From contig NZ_LNTU01000034.1 of assembly GCF_001558695.1 (NCBI RefSeq), positions 1 to 64,000 on the forward strand: a stretch of 64,000 bases of DNA, in the 5' to 3' direction. The notes under the pieces were generated by a model that did not search any database, was not told where the DNA came from, and was given only the letters and a program-made list of their open reading frames with translations. Positions 34,804-43,379 of this stretch are shown here, in pieces. The translations under genes were made by a program, and so were the position numbers. Each line of letters starts with the position of its first letter. The stretch's first letter is position 1. The stretch comes from Paramesorhizobium deserti (GTDB taxonomy: Bacteria > Pseudomonadota > Alphaproteobacteria > Rhizobiales > Rhizobiaceae).

Positions 34804-34852
34804 GCGGCATCATGCCTATTGCCGACAAGTCGCGGCAAATCCGTCATGCCGC
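34804..34852. promoter_or_regulatory. nested inverted repeats upstream of flagellin
   Basis: Outer arms GCGGCAT (34804-34810) and ATGCCGC (34846-34852) and inner arms TTGCCG (34819-34824) and CGGCAA (34833-34838) share the same centre near 34828. The structure lies 118-166 bp before the flagellin ATG, in the otherwise gene-free stretch 34687-34907. It could be a promoter operator or part of a long leader recognised by FlbT/FlaF; neither is shown. Confidence 0.4.
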
Positions 34853-34907
34853 GATCTTTATCCGCCAATTATTACCGTTCTATTAACGCCGCAATTTTTT
34901 CCGCCGA

Positions 34908-35645
34908 TCAGGAAAAGGACCGGATCAGACTACCGACCAGAATGTTCCAGCCGTCGATCAAAACAAAGAACAGGATCTTGAACGGCAGCGACAGCACCGT
35001 CGGCGGCAGCATCATCATGCCCATCGACATTGTGAGCGTCGCCACGACGAGGTCGATGACCAAGAACGGCAGGACGATGAGAAAGCCGATCTCGAATCCA
35101 CGCCGCAGCTCCGAAATCATGAAAGCGGGCACCAGAACGCGCAGATCGACCACACCATCCTCGCCCGTCCGGAAGGAGGGGTCGGCCAGATCCTCGAACA
35201 GCCGCAGATCCTTGTCGCGCACCTGGCGCTGCATGAATTCGCGGAAAGGCGACGCGATCTCTCGCAGCGCTGCGTCTTGTGCGATCTCATTGCGCATCAG
35301 CGGCTGCACGCCGTTCTGCCACGCCCTGTCGAAGGCCGGCGCCATCACATAGAAGGTCATGAACAGCGCCAGGCTGATCATCACCAGATTGGCCGGCGCG
35401 GTTTGCAGCCCCAGGCCGGAACGCAGCATCGAGAAGGCGATGGCAAAGCGCGTGAAGCTCGTCACCATGATTAGGAGGCCTGGCGCGATTGAGAGCACCG
35501 TCAAAAGCCCCAGGAGTTGGACGATCTGTCCGCTCGCTGTCGCATTGCCGGCTGGAATCAACGCGTCGAGTGAAGGGACCTGAGCAATCGCATCACCTGC
35601 GGTGAAGAACAGAAGACCAGCAACGAGAAGGAAACGTCTGCTCAT
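34908..35645 (-). CDS. fliP: flagellar export protein FliP
   Basis: 245 residues with a cleavable signal peptide (LLVAGLLFFTAGDAIA-QV) and four helices. The FliP signatures are VMVTSFTRFAIAFSMLRSGLGLQTAP-like (residues about 60-85, here with IMVTSF), PAFDRAWQNGVQPL and GFLIVLPFLVIDLVVATLTMSMGMMMLPP near 195-220. Export-gate subunit. Overlaps fliL by 4 bp and ends the flgB-to-fliP run. Confidence 0.96.
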   Translation of the reverse strand: MSRRFLLVAGLLFFTAGDAIAQVPSLDALIPAGNATASGQIVQLLGLLTVLSIAPGLLIMVTSFTRFAIAFSMLRSGLGLQTAPANLVMISLALFMTFYVMAPAFDRAWQNGVQPLMRNEIAQDAALREIASPFREFMQRQVRDKDLRLFEDLADPSFRTGEDGVVDLRVLVPAFMISELRRGFEIGFLIVLPFLVIDLVVATLTMSMGMMMLPPTVLSLPFKILFFVLIDGWNILVGSLIRSFS

Positions 35646-36136
35646 TCCACCACCAGCGAGGAAATGAACACCCGCTCCACCTTGCCCTCGGACCGCATTC
35701 TGGCGCGCTCTTCCAAATCGGCGCGCAGATAGGCAAGGCCCGTCGCGCCCTGCAATTGCATCAGATTGACGCCGCGCAGAAAGGCCATGAAATCATCGGA
35801 AATGTTCATCGCCATTTCAGGTGCGATCTCTTCACCGGGCTTGGCGACGAGCGCCGACTCCAGGCGTATCCACGTTGTTGACGGCACGCCCAGATTGGTC
35901 AGGATCGGCTTCAGCGCCACCACCTCGCCGAGAGGTTTGGCTTCCTGTTTCTTCTTTGGAGCGGCATCGCTCATGGCCTGATCCGGCACTTGTTCCGTTC
36001 CGCTGATATAGCCTCCGAGAAACCACCCGCCGCCTGCCGCCACGGCAGTCAGTATCGCGACGGCCGCGAGCGTGCCGACGAGCGAACCGCCTGCCGCCTT
36101 TCCCGTCTCTCCACTGGATTGTGTCACGTCGCTCAT
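35642..36136 (-). CDS. fliL: flagellar basal body-associated protein FliL
   Basis: 164 residues from ATG 36136 (MSDVTQSSGETG). One N-terminal transmembrane helix (VGTLAAVAILTAVAAGGGWFLGG), then a periplasmic FliL domain ending RADLEERARMRSEGKVERVFISSLVVE, typical of the family. The longer reading to 36532 lies inside flgH in another frame and is rejected. FliL supports stator function at the motor. Confidence 0.92.
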   Translation of the reverse strand: MSDVTQSSGETGKAAGGSLVGTLAAVAILTAVAAGGGWFLGGYISGTEQVPDQAMSDAAPKKKQEAKPLGEVVALKPILTNLGVPSTTWIRLESALVAKPGEEIAPEMAMNISDDFMAFLRGVNLMQLQGATGLAYLRADLEERARMRSEGKVERVFISSLVVE

Positions 36137-36143
36137 GCCTGCC

Positions 36144-36866
36144 TCAGAACGGAGAAACCTGGTCGAGGATCTGCTGGCCGTAAGGCGGCTGCTGGATCTC
36201 GCTGATGCGCCCTCGCCCGCCATAGGAAATGCGCGCCTCGGCGATCTTCTCATAGGAGATCGTGTTGTAGCCGGAGATATCGCGCGGCCGCACCACACCG
36301 GCCACGTTGAGGACGCGCAACTCATTGTTGACGCGAACCTCCTGCGAGCCGCTGATGACAAGATTGCCGTTGGGCAGGATATCGGTGACGATCGCCGCGA
36401 TGGAAAGCCTGATCTCCTCTTTGCGCTCGACCACACCCTGCCCCGTCGAACGGCTGTCGGAATTCGTCTTGAGCGAACCCGAGAAATCGCCGGCCGAGCC
36501 GCCGCTTGTCGAATATTCCCCGCCCAGCCCATAAAGTGCCGATGATACGCGCTGCCGGCCGCTCTTGTTGTCCAGATTGGCCTTGTCGTTGATCGAGATG
36601 ATGACGGTCAGCACATCACCCGAACTGGAAGCGCGCGGATCACGGAAGAAGCTAGTCGAACGCTTGTCCCACAGCGAGTATTTCCGGTTTTCCGGCCGGC
36701 CCGGAAATTGCGACGTATCGCCTGTGCCATAGGACGTGCCGATATCTGTCCGGACCGGCGAAAGGTCCGGCGTGCGGTTGACCTCCTGGATCGGGCTGGC
36801 GCAACCGGAAAGGCCGAGCACCGAGATAGCGGCGAAAAAGGCGGCTCTGTTCAAAATCCTGTTCAT
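36144..36866 (-). CDS. flgH: flagellar L-ring lipoprotein FlgH
   Basis: 240 residues. A lipoprotein signal with lipobox LSGC places the modified Cys at residue 22. Signature parts are GDVLTVIISINDKANLDN, NGNLVISGSQEVRVNNELRVLNVAGVVRP and DISGYNTISYEKIAEARISYGGRG (each typical of FlgH). Outer-membrane ring protein. Overlaps motE by 4 bp. Confidence 0.95.
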   Translation of the reverse strand: MNRILNRAAFFAAISVLGLSGCASPIQEVNRTPDLSPVRTDIGTSYGTGDTSQFPGRPENRKYSLWDKRSTSFFRDPRASSSGDVLTVIISINDKANLDNKSGRQRVSSALYGLGGEYSTSGGSAGDFSGSLKTNSDSRSTGQGVVERKEEIRLSIAAIVTDILPNGNLVISGSQEVRVNNELRVLNVAGVVRPRDISGYNTISYEKIAEARISYGGRGRISEIQQPPYGQQILDQVSPF

Positions 36867-37438
36867 TGGACCTGGTTCGCCCGTTGTGTCTGAGGCTTGC
36901 GGCCCGGCTGGCCGACCGACTGCGCGCCGACGATGACGCGCGCCAGTTGTGCCGATTTCTCGGGCGGCATTTCATTGAGGATCCCGCTCGACATGCGTGG
37001 GTTCAGCTTGAGGAGAAGAGCGGCCGCGGCCTCGTCGCCGATCAGCACCAGTTGCGCCGCCGCGGCATCCGGTTTCATCTTGGAGATGATATCGACCAGC
37101 GAGTCCTGGGCCTTGTCGATGAACTCGTTGCGCCGTTTCAGCCAGGCTTCGTATTCCTTGCGCTTTTCCTCCAGCGCCTTGACCCGCTGATCGACCTCCG
37201 CGCGCAGCTCGGAAAGCTCCTTGGCCTGAATGGCATAACGTGCATCGGCGGCATTATCGCTGATATTGCTGCAATATTTCTGGATTTCCTCGAAATCCGT
37301 AGGCATTTGCGGAGCAACTGCGCCTGTCTCCTGCGCCTGCGACATCGTCGTCGACAGCGCCAGACACAGCGCCACCGCCGCAATATCCATCACCAGGGAG
37401 GCAGACCTGGACTTTGATTTCCTATACCGTTTCATCAT
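36863..37438 (-). CDS. motE: MotE, MotC-associated motility protein
   Basis: 191 residues with an N-terminal signal/anchor (MDIAAVALCLALSTTMSQA) after a basic stretch. A coiled coil follows (ELSELRAEVDQRVKALEEK) and then an MgtE-N-like helical repeat (KMKPDAAAAQLVLIGDEAAAALLLKLNPRMSSGIL). Sinorhizobium MotE is a periplasmic partner of MotC. Here it is between flgI and flgH with 4-bp overlaps, while motC is 7 kb away. Confidence 0.88.
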   Translation of the reverse strand: MMKRYRKSKSRSASLVMDIAAVALCLALSTTMSQAQETGAVAPQMPTDFEEIQKYCSNISDNAADARYAIQAKELSELRAEVDQRVKALEEKRKEYEAWLKRRNEFIDKAQDSLVDIISKMKPDAAAAQLVLIGDEAAAALLLKLNPRMSSGILNEMPPEKSAQLARVIVGAQSVGQPGRKPQTQRANQVQ

Positions 37439-38655
37439 TGCACCACCAGTTCCGCGTGCAGCGCGCCGGATGTCTTGATCGCCTGCAGGATCGCGATGAT
37501 GCCTGTCGGCTTCACGCCGATCTGGTTGAGCCCCTTGACGAGATTTTCCAGATTGGTGCCGGAAAGCATGCCGATCTTCGATCCTTGTTCGATAACAGCG
37601 ATATCGGTTGTCGGCTCAACCGCCGTCACCCCGTCGGAAAACGGTTCCGGCTGCGAAATCATCGGCGTCTCGGTAACGCGCACGGTCAGGCTGCCATGAC
37701 TGATCGCAATTTTCGAGATGCGCACCTTGTCGCCGATGACGACCGTTCCGGTGCGCTCGTCAACGACGACGCGGGCAATCTCGTCGGTCGCAACCGGCAG
37801 ACCTTCGAGTTCCGCCAGGAAACGGGCAGCCGTCACGTTCTTCGGCTTGCGCAGCCGGATCGATTTGGCGTCTCGCTCCTTTGCTACCGGCTGGCCGTAC
37901 CGGCGCTTGGCAAAGATGTTGATCGTATCCGTAACGCGAATGGCGGTGGTGAAATCAGGGTCGCGCAATTCGACGACCAGCTCGCCTTCCTTACCAAAAT
38001 TACCCTTCACCTCGCGCTCCACCAGCGCGCCATTCGGAATGCGCCCGCTGGTCGGCACGCCCTGTGTCAGCGTTTCCGCCTGACCTTCGGCGGTAAAGCC
38101 GGAGACGATCATGTTGCCTTGCGCGACGGCATAGATTTCACCATCCGCACCAGCGAGAGGGGTCATCACCAGCGTGCCACCTTGTAGTGATGAGGCGTCA
38201 CCGAGCGAGGAGACCGTCACGTCGATGCGCGAGCCGGCTCCCGCAAAGGCCGGGAGATTGGCCGTCACGATCACCGCCGCGGTATTTTTGGAGCGCGTCG
38301 CGCCGCTCGGCGCGCTGATGCCGAGATTGTCGAGCATGGCGCGCATCGACTGCTCCGTGAAAGGCGAATTGCGTAAGGAGTCCCCGCTTCCCTTCAGGCC
38401 GATGACGAGACCATAGCCGACCAGCTGGTTCTCGCGTACACCCTGAATAGTGGCGATATCCTTCAGCCGGGCAACGACCCCGCCTTTACCGAGGTCTGAA
38501 TAGGCCATTTTTGCCGGGTTGCCGCCCGAACCCAGCCAATCGGCGTCGGCCTTGGCGGCGGAATCGAAATCCCGCGCATTACGCGTGGATTCGTCCGCCA
38601 TCAGCGGCGACACACCAACCAGAAGCGCGATAAAGGCGGTAGAGAGCCGCTTCAC
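37435..38655 (-). CDS. flgI: flagellar P-ring protein FlgI
   Basis: 406 residues with a signal peptide (LSTAFIALLVGVSPLMA-DE). Core FlgI signatures are RLKDIATIQGVRENQLVGYGLVIGLKGSGDS, TAAVIVTANLPAFAGAGSRIDVTVSSLGDASSLQGG and EQGSKIGMLSGTNLENLVKGLNQIGVKPTGIIAILQAI. Periplasmic ring around the rod. Overlaps both flgA and motE. Confidence 0.96.
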   Translation of the reverse strand: MKRLSTAFIALLVGVSPLMADESTRNARDFDSAAKADADWLGSGGNPAKMAYSDLGKGGVVARLKDIATIQGVRENQLVGYGLVIGLKGSGDSLRNSPFTEQSMRAMLDNLGISAPSGATRSKNTAAVIVTANLPAFAGAGSRIDVTVSSLGDASSLQGGTLVMTPLAGADGEIYAVAQGNMIVSGFTAEGQAETLTQGVPTSGRIPNGALVEREVKGNFGKEGELVVELRDPDFTTAIRVTDTINIFAKRRYGQPVAKERDAKSIRLRKPKNVTAARFLAELEGLPVATDEIARVVVDERTGTVVIGDKVRISKIAISHGSLTVRVTETPMISQPEPFSDGVTAVEPTTDIAVIEQGSKIGMLSGTNLENLVKGLNQIGVKPTGIIAILQAIKTSGALHAELVVQ

Positions 38656-39122
38656 TGCATTCCCACCCGTATTCTGCCATCGGCCATGATCGTCCCCGAA
38701 ACGACCAGACCGCTGTCGACATTGCGTACTTTGATGAAATCACCTGCCGAACCAGCCTGCAGCGGCGTTCCCATCGCGGTGATCGTCAACTCGCCTGCGG
38801 TGTAGACAAGAGGTGCGGGCACGCCCCGCTGGACCAGCGACGGCTCACCGAGCGCACCGATCAGGATCGGCTTCCCCGGCAGGAGCGTGCGCCGCGCGAT
38901 CTTGCCCACCACCTGGTCCGGCGTCAGCGCATATTGCCCAGCGATCTCCGGCTTGGCGGTGAACTGTTTTTCCAGAAGTGCCGTATCGCTCACGACCTGG
39001 CCGGGATAGACAACGGCCGACGGCACCACGAACGCAATCCGGTCGGCATGGGCGGCTGGAATGCAGGCAAGCGCGGCGGCGCCCGTCAGTGCGGCAAGCC
39101 TTGCGATCCGGTCCCAAGCCAT
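38652..39122 (-). CDS. flgA: flagellar P-ring assembly chaperone FlgA
   Basis: About 156 residues from ATG 39122 (MAWDRIARLAALTG), with a signal peptide ending AAHA-DR. The SAF-like domain is visible: VVYPGQVVSDTALLEKQF, PDQVVGKIARRTLLPGKPIL and the C-terminal GSAGDFIKVRNVDSGLVVSGTI. A longer reading to 39338 translates a large inverted repeat and is rejected. The gene is separated from flgG by 220 bp containing that repeat, unlike the tight coupling elsewhere. Confidence 0.92.
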   Translation of the reverse strand: MAWDRIARLAALTGAAALACIPAAHADRIAFVVPSAVVYPGQVVSDTALLEKQFTAKPEIAGQYALTPDQVVGKIARRTLLPGKPILIGALGEPSLVQRGVPAPLVYTAGELTITAMGTPLQAGSAGDFIKVRNVDSGLVVSGTIMADGRIRVGMQ

Positions 39123-39151
39123 CTTCAGTCCCCTTGAACGCTGGCGGGACA

Positions 39152-39313
39152 GCGCGCCCCTCTGGCCTGCCGGCCATCTCCCCCGCAAGGGGGGAGATTG
39201 TCTGGCATTGATGACGATGCTTTTCACATAATGTTGGCGATTGGCTGAAACGCTGATGATAGCGTAATCTCCCCTCTTGCGGGGGAGATGGCCGGCAGGC
39301 CAGAGGGGGGCGC
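39152..39313. repeat. 48-bp inverted repeat pair between flgG and flgA
   Basis: Left arm 39152-39199 and right arm 39266-39313 are reverse complements with two mismatches, around a 66-bp spacer. Each arm carries the block TCTGGCCTGCCGGCCATCTC and a C5-GCAAG-(A/G)G4 hairpin. This resembles the high-copy palindromic repeats of Rhizobiales genomes; two inserted copies, or one small mobile unit, interrupt the flagellar operon here. Confidence 0.85.
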
Positions 39314-39342
39314 CTAGAACCAGCATTTCCATTTCCATCGGC

Positions 39343-40131
39343 CTACCGCAGGTTCTTCGAAACGACGGCAGCCATTTCGTCCGCCGCCTGGATGACCTTG
39401 GAATTCATTTCATAGGCGCGCTGCGCCGTGATCAGATCTGTGATTTCCTTGACCGGATCGACGTTGGACGCTTCGAGATAGCGCTGCGTCAAGGTGGCGA
39501 AGCCCGGATCGCCGGGGACGCCGACAATCGGCGCGCCGGAGGCTTCCGTTTCGCGATAAAGATTGTTGCCGAGCGGCTCCAACCCGGCCTCATTGGTGAA
39601 ATTGGCGAGCGTCAGCTGGCCGAGATCGACCTGCTGAATCTGGTCCTGCAGCTTGGCGAAAACCTGGCCGGATTCCGAAATCGTCACCTCCACCGCATCA
39701 GCCGGAATGGTGATCGCCGGCTCGACCGGATTACCGTCGATGGTGACGAGCTGTCCGTCGGCATTCTTGTTGAAGGCGCCGGCCCGCGTATAGAGCGTCT
39801 CGCCCGTCGGGCTCTGGATCTGAAACCAGCCATTGCCGGTCAGCGCCACATCAAGGGGATTGCCGGTCTGGGTGAGGCTGCCCTGGATGTGCAGATTGCG
39901 CACCGCCGCCGTCTGGACGCCCAAGCCTACCAGCGCGCCTTCCGGCACGATGTTCTGGTTTGCGCGGTTGGGCACGCCTGCCGTCCGCTCCGCCTGGTAG
40001 ATCAGGTCGGAAAATTCGGCGCGCGCCCGTTTGAACCCGGTCGTATTGATATTGGCGATGTTGTTGGCGATGACTTCCAGATTGAGCTGCTGGGCGTTCA
40101 TGCCGGTCGCGGCGATGGTGAGCGCTTTCAT
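39343..40131 (-). CDS. flgG: flagellar distal rod protein FlgG
   Basis: 262 residues, the usual FlgG length. The N-terminal block ([35 protein letters not shown]), the central [22 protein letters not shown] and the C-terminal [25 protein letters not shown] are diagnostic. Distal rod subunit, secreted. It is 52 bp after fliE. Confidence 0.96.
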   Translation of the reverse strand: MKALTIAATGMNAQQLNLEVIANNIANINTTGFKRARAEFSDLIYQAERTAGVPNRANQNIVPEGALVGLGVQTAAVRNLHIQGSLTQTGNPLDVALTGNGWFQIQSPTGETLYTRAGAFNKNADGQLVTIDGNPVEPAITIPADAVEVTISESGQVFAKLQDQIQQVDLGQLTLANFTNEAGLEPLGNNLYRETEASGAPIVGVPGDPGFATLTQRYLEASNVDPVKEITDLITAQRAYEMNSKVIQAADEMAAVVSKNLR

Positions 40132-40183
40132 GATGGTTTCCCGAAAATGGTGCTTCTGATCAGGCGACTCGCCCAGTTACGCG

Positions 40184-40540
40184 CTAGATCTGCATCCGAC
40201 TGATCTCGAGATAGGCCTGGACGATCTTGTCGCGGATGGCGATGGCGGTCTGCAGCGACTGCTCGGCCTCCATGACGGAACTGACCACTTCGCGCGTCGG
40301 CACATCGCCGGTCATGCTCGAAATCGACATCGCCTCAGCATTTTTCAGCTTGTCACCCACCGATCCCGTCAGTTGCGACAGCACGTCGCCGAACGACGCT
40401 TCGCCGACCGAAGGCTGATTGGCTGCGGACGGATTGACCGGAGCGATGGCGGCGCCGACTGCGCCCGCTTCGCTGACGCTTTCCGACAATTTCGACAGGG
40501 CATTGCGGGTGGAAACACTCAACAAAGAATCGATCATCAC
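40184..40540 (-). CDS. fliE: flagellar hook-basal body complex protein FliE
   Basis: 118 residues. The C-terminal FliE signature is clear ([42 protein letters not shown] region, residues about 77-118). The N-terminal 75 residues are less conserved. FliE joins the MS ring to the rod and gates export. Overlaps flgC by 4 bp. Confidence 0.94.
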   Translation of the reverse strand: MMIDSLLSVSTRNALSKLSESVSEAGAVGAAIAPVNPSAANQPSVGEASFGDVLSQLTGSVGDKLKNAEAMSISSMTGDVPTREVVSSVMEAEQSLQTAIAIRDKIVQAYLEISRMQI

Positions 40541-40956
40541 GAATTCCTCAAAAGGTCGATGGTCATGGCGATCATCTCGCGGGCCTGCTTGATCACCTGA
40601 AGATTGGCTTCATACGAACGGTTCGCCTCCCGCATGTCGGCCATCTCGACCACCATGTTGACGTTGGGATATTTGACGTAACCTCTCGCATCGGCCGCCG
40701 GATGGCTCGGATCATATTGTTCCACGAAGGGAGCGGAATCGGTTCCCACCTCCGCGACGCGGACCTCCTGCGTACCAGTCGTGTGCTCCAGTTCGGTCCG
40801 GAATGATACGGTCTTGCGCCGGTATGGATCGGCGTCGGGCGTCTTGGCCGTGGATTGCACATTGGCCATGTTCTCGGCGACGATGCGCAGGCGCGTCGAT
40901 TGCGCAGAAAGCCCTGATGCCGCTACCTTCAGCGCGCTGATGATCGGATCAGCCAT
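40537..40956 (-). CDS. flgC: flagellar proximal rod protein FlgC
   Basis: 139 residues. N-terminal rod signature [28 protein letters not shown] and C-terminal [26 protein letters not shown] are typical of FlgC. The central [13 protein letters not shown] block is also diagnostic. 3 bp after flgB, in operon order flgB-flgC-fliE-flgG. Confidence 0.95.
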   Translation of the reverse strand: MADPIISALKVAASGLSAQSTRLRIVAENMANVQSTAKTPDADPYRRKTVSFRTELEHTTGTQEVRVAEVGTDSAPFVEQYDPSHPAADARGYVKYPNVNMVVEMADMREANRSYEANLQVIKQAREMIAMTIDLLRNS

Positions 40957-40959
40957 AGC

Positions 40960-41340
40960 CTAGCCCCTCACCGCGGCCAGCATCATGCGATGAAACGCCT
41001 TCACGATGCTGGTGTTGAGGGAGAAGTCGCGATTGACCTCGCCGGCCTTCATCATCTCCTGTTCGAGGCTGACGGTGTTACCGGAATGGGTCGTCTCGGC
41101 GACATCCTTCTGGCGCATCTGGATTGCGGTAATGCCTGTCGCATCAAGTTCCAGATGATGCGGATTGGTCGCCGCCATGCTGAGCTGCGTCTTTTCCAGC
41201 ACATCGCTGAATGGATCCACGTCCCGCGCCTTGAAGCCGGGCGTGTTGGCATTCGCCACATTGCTCGAAATCGCTGCCTCCTTCACGGAAAGCCACTGCG
41301 CCTGCCGCGAAGCGAGGTCGAAAAGATGAATCGGCCCCAT
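40960..41340 (-). CDS. flgB: flagellar proximal rod protein FlgB
   Basis: 126 residues. FlgB blocks are visible: QAQWLSVKEAAISSNVANANTPGFKARDVDPF and GNTVSLEQEMMKAGEVNRDFSLNTSIVKAFH. First gene of the rod/ring unit running to fliP. A copy of the shared flagellar element lies about 46-62 bp upstream, in the gap after the orf192 stop codon. Confidence 0.94.
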   Translation of the reverse strand: MGPIHLFDLASRQAQWLSVKEAAISSNVANANTPGFKARDVDPFSDVLEKTQLSMAATNPHHLELDATGITAIQMRQKDVAETTHSGNTVSLEQEMMKAGEVNRDFSLNTSIVKAFHRMMLAAVRG

Positions 41341-41385
41341 GATTCTTCCGCCTGTTACCCCGTTTATATTTTGTTAACCTACGCG

Positions 41386-41402
41386 CCGAATCTTGCGCGA
41401 GA
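41386..41402 (-). promoter_or_regulatory. flagellar direct-repeat element before flgB
   Basis: On the minus strand TCTCGC-GCAAG-ATTCGG, followed after 9 bp by GTAGGT. It sits in the 72-bp gap between orf192 and flgB, suggesting that flgB starts its own transcript instead of relying on read-through from fliI. Confidence 0.6.
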
Positions 41403-41412
41403 CTTGTGGGAA

Positions 41413-41991
41413 CTATTCCGTCTGCTCAATCACGTCGCCCGACGATGTCTTGAGCTGCCACGTCCCCGCCCCTTCGCTGCGGCTGACCGCGACGAGCGTA
41501 CTGCCATCCGGAAGCAGCGAGCCCTTCTCCACGAACCAGTAGCCCGCACCATCCTCGATCATCGCCATGCCGCCCACTACCTCGCGCAGGAGAAACACCG
41601 GTTTTTCCGGGAATGGCTGATCTTCGGGCGATGCATCCTCAGTGCCCGCCGCACGAGGCTGCCCCTTACCGTTCGACATGGTGGCGCCTGTCGGATTGGG
41701 ATCGAGCTCAGGTCTTGCCGCTGCGGTCTCCGAAGGCGCAAACGGATTCATGCGGCGAAAGATCGTCTGCTTCGACCTGTCCAGCGGATCTTGGATGTTG
41801 TTTTGCGTAGAATTCTGCGGCGGCGTGGGCTCAGCACGATCCCAATAAACGATAAAGGGCAGCATGGCGCAGCCGGCGGCGAGCGCTACGCCTGCCGCCT
41901 TAAGATAGCCGTCAATCCTCTTTGCCCGGGCCAATGGCCAGCTCCCCGATTGCAAAATGGGAGAGATGTTCTTTTCTTCTTCGCGGCTCAT
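41413..41991 (-). CDS. membrane-anchored flagellar operon protein of unknown function
   Basis: 192 residues, not recognised. A basic N-terminus precedes one transmembrane helix (AAGVALAAGCAMLPFIVYW, about 32-50). A Pro/Asn/Gln-rich disordered linker follows, then a small beta domain (VFLLREVVGGMAMIEDGAGYWFVEKGSLLPDGSTLVAVSR region, about 132-171) resembling the compact beta domains of type IV pilus PilP-like proteins. It occupies the fliJ position after fliI but is not FliJ-like. Overlaps fliI by 4 bp. Confidence 0.75.
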   Translation of the reverse strand: MSREEEKNISPILQSGSWPLARAKRIDGYLKAAGVALAAGCAMLPFIVYWDRAEPTPPQNSTQNNIQDPLDRSKQTIFRRMNPFAPSETAAARPELDPNPTGATMSNGKGQPRAAGTEDASPEDQPFPEKPVFLLREVVGGMAMIEDGAGYWFVEKGSLLPDGSTLVAVSRSEGAGTWQLKTSSGDVIEQTE

Positions 41992-43379
41992 GCGTTCTCC
42001 TTGCCGCGCAGCGCGGCAGCAAGATCATTGTAGGGGTCGGTCGAAACGGGCATGTCGGGCGTCTGCTGCATCGCCTCATAAATTTTTGGGACGAGAGCCA
42101 CAGCCTGATCGAGAAAACCGTCATTGCCGGACTGATATGCCCCGATGGCGCGCAGGTCACGCGTCTCTTCGAAACGGGCGATCAGCCCGCGCAACTGCGT
42201 GACGAGCTTCTTCTGCTCGGGCGTCCACCCAAATTGAGCAAGGCGCGAGACCGAGCCTGGAATATCGACCGCCGGAAAGCGGCCCTGCGCCGCAATCCGC
42301 CGGTCGAGCACGATATGCCCGTCGAGTGTGCCGCGTATGGCGTCCGACACCGGATCATTGTGATCGTCGCCATCAACGAGTACCGAATAGATGCCGGTGA
42401 TGGTGCCGCCGCCTTCGAGCCCCGGTCCGGCCCGTTCGAGGAGTCGAGGTAATTGGCTGAAAACGCTTGGCGGATAGCCGCGCGAAACCGGCGGCTCCTC
42501 CGCCGCAATGGCGACTTCACGCGCCGCATGGGCAAAACGCGTCACCGAATCGACGATCAGAAGGACATTTTCGCCCCTGTCGCGGAAATATTCGGCGATC
42601 GCCGTGGCGGTGTTGGGCGCTAGTCGGCGCATCATCGGACTCTCGTCGCCGGTCGCAACCACCGTGACGGTCTTCTCAAGTTTGCCGGCCATAGTGTCTT
42701 CCAGCATGTCGCGGACCTCGCGCCCGCGCTCTCCCGTCAGCGCCAGCACCACCGTGTCGAAATCCGCCGCCTTCGTCATCATGGCAAGTAGCGTCGATTT
42801 GCCAACACCCGATCCGGCGAAAACGCCGAGACGCTGGCCGAAGCACATCGGCACGAAGATATCGATGACGTTGACGCCGGTGCGCAAACCCTTGTCGACC
42901 CGCGCTCGCCGCATCGCGGCAGGCGGCGCACGGTCCGCCGGCATCGGCGCATCGCCGGGCATGAGCGGCCCCCTGCCGTCGAGCGGCGTTCCCAAGGCAT
43001 CAATCACCCTGCCTTTCCATTCCAGCGAAGGGGCAATGCGCAGCGTACCGTCGGGGAAGACCGGCGCGCCGAGCCCGGGTATCGCGCGATCATCGAACGG
43101 CTTCACCAGCACATGGTTTTCCGCAACCCGGATCACTTCACCGCGGTAAAGCCCGTCGCCGCAGCGCATCAGCACGCCGTCCCCAAGCCTCGCCGTCACG
43201 GACATGCCACGCACCGCGATCACGGAACGCGATACGTCGCTGACTATGCCGCCTCTACCCACGAGCGGCGACGGGGCCGCACTTTCGCGGCGGACAAATG
43301 CCGCAAGCCGTTCCAGTGGAAGGCGGACATCGGAAGAAGAGCCCGCCCGAACAAGAATATCGGCAACTGTCACCATCAC
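41988..43379 (-). CDS. fliI: flagellum-specific export ATPase FliI
   Basis: 463 residues. Walker A GVFAGSGVGKST (about 185-196), Walker B ENVLLIVDSVTRFAHA, and the F1-beta-like blocks ALTGERGREVRDM and GSVSRLAQFGWTPEQKKL are clear. Cytoplasmic hexameric ATPase powering the loading of export substrates. Overlaps flgF (ATGA) and orf192. Confidence 0.95.
   Translation of the reverse strand: MMVTVADILVRAGSSSDVRLPLERLAAFVRRESAAPSPLVGRGGIVSDVSRSVIAVRGMSVTARLGDGVLMRCGDGLYRGEVIRVAENHVLVKPFDDRAIPGLGAPVFPDGTLRIAPSLEWKGRVIDALGTPLDGRGPLMPGDAPMPADRAPPAAMRRARVDKGLRTGVNVIDIFVPMCFGQRLGVFAGSGVGKSTLLAMMTKAADFDTVVLALTGERGREVRDMLEDTMAGKLEKTVTVVATGDESPMMRRLAPNTATAIAEYFRDRGENVLLIVDSVTRFAHAAREVAIAAEEPPVSRGYPPSVFSQLPRLLERAGPGLEGGGTITGIYSVLVDGDDHNDPVSDAIRGTLDGHIVLDRRIAAQGRFPAVDIPGSVSRLAQFGWTPEQKKLVTQLRGLIARFEETRDLRAIGAYQSGNDGFLDQAVALVPKIYEAMQQTPDMPVSTDPYNDLAAALRGKENA

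Noticed and set aside
36137-36532. N-terminal extension of FliL
   Set aside because: It would lie wholly inside flgH in another frame and shows no FliL-like sequence; ATG 36136 gives the normal FliL length and membrane anchor.
39123-39338. N-terminal extension of FlgA
   Set aside because: It translates a repeated inverted sequence; the signal peptide begins at ATG 39122.
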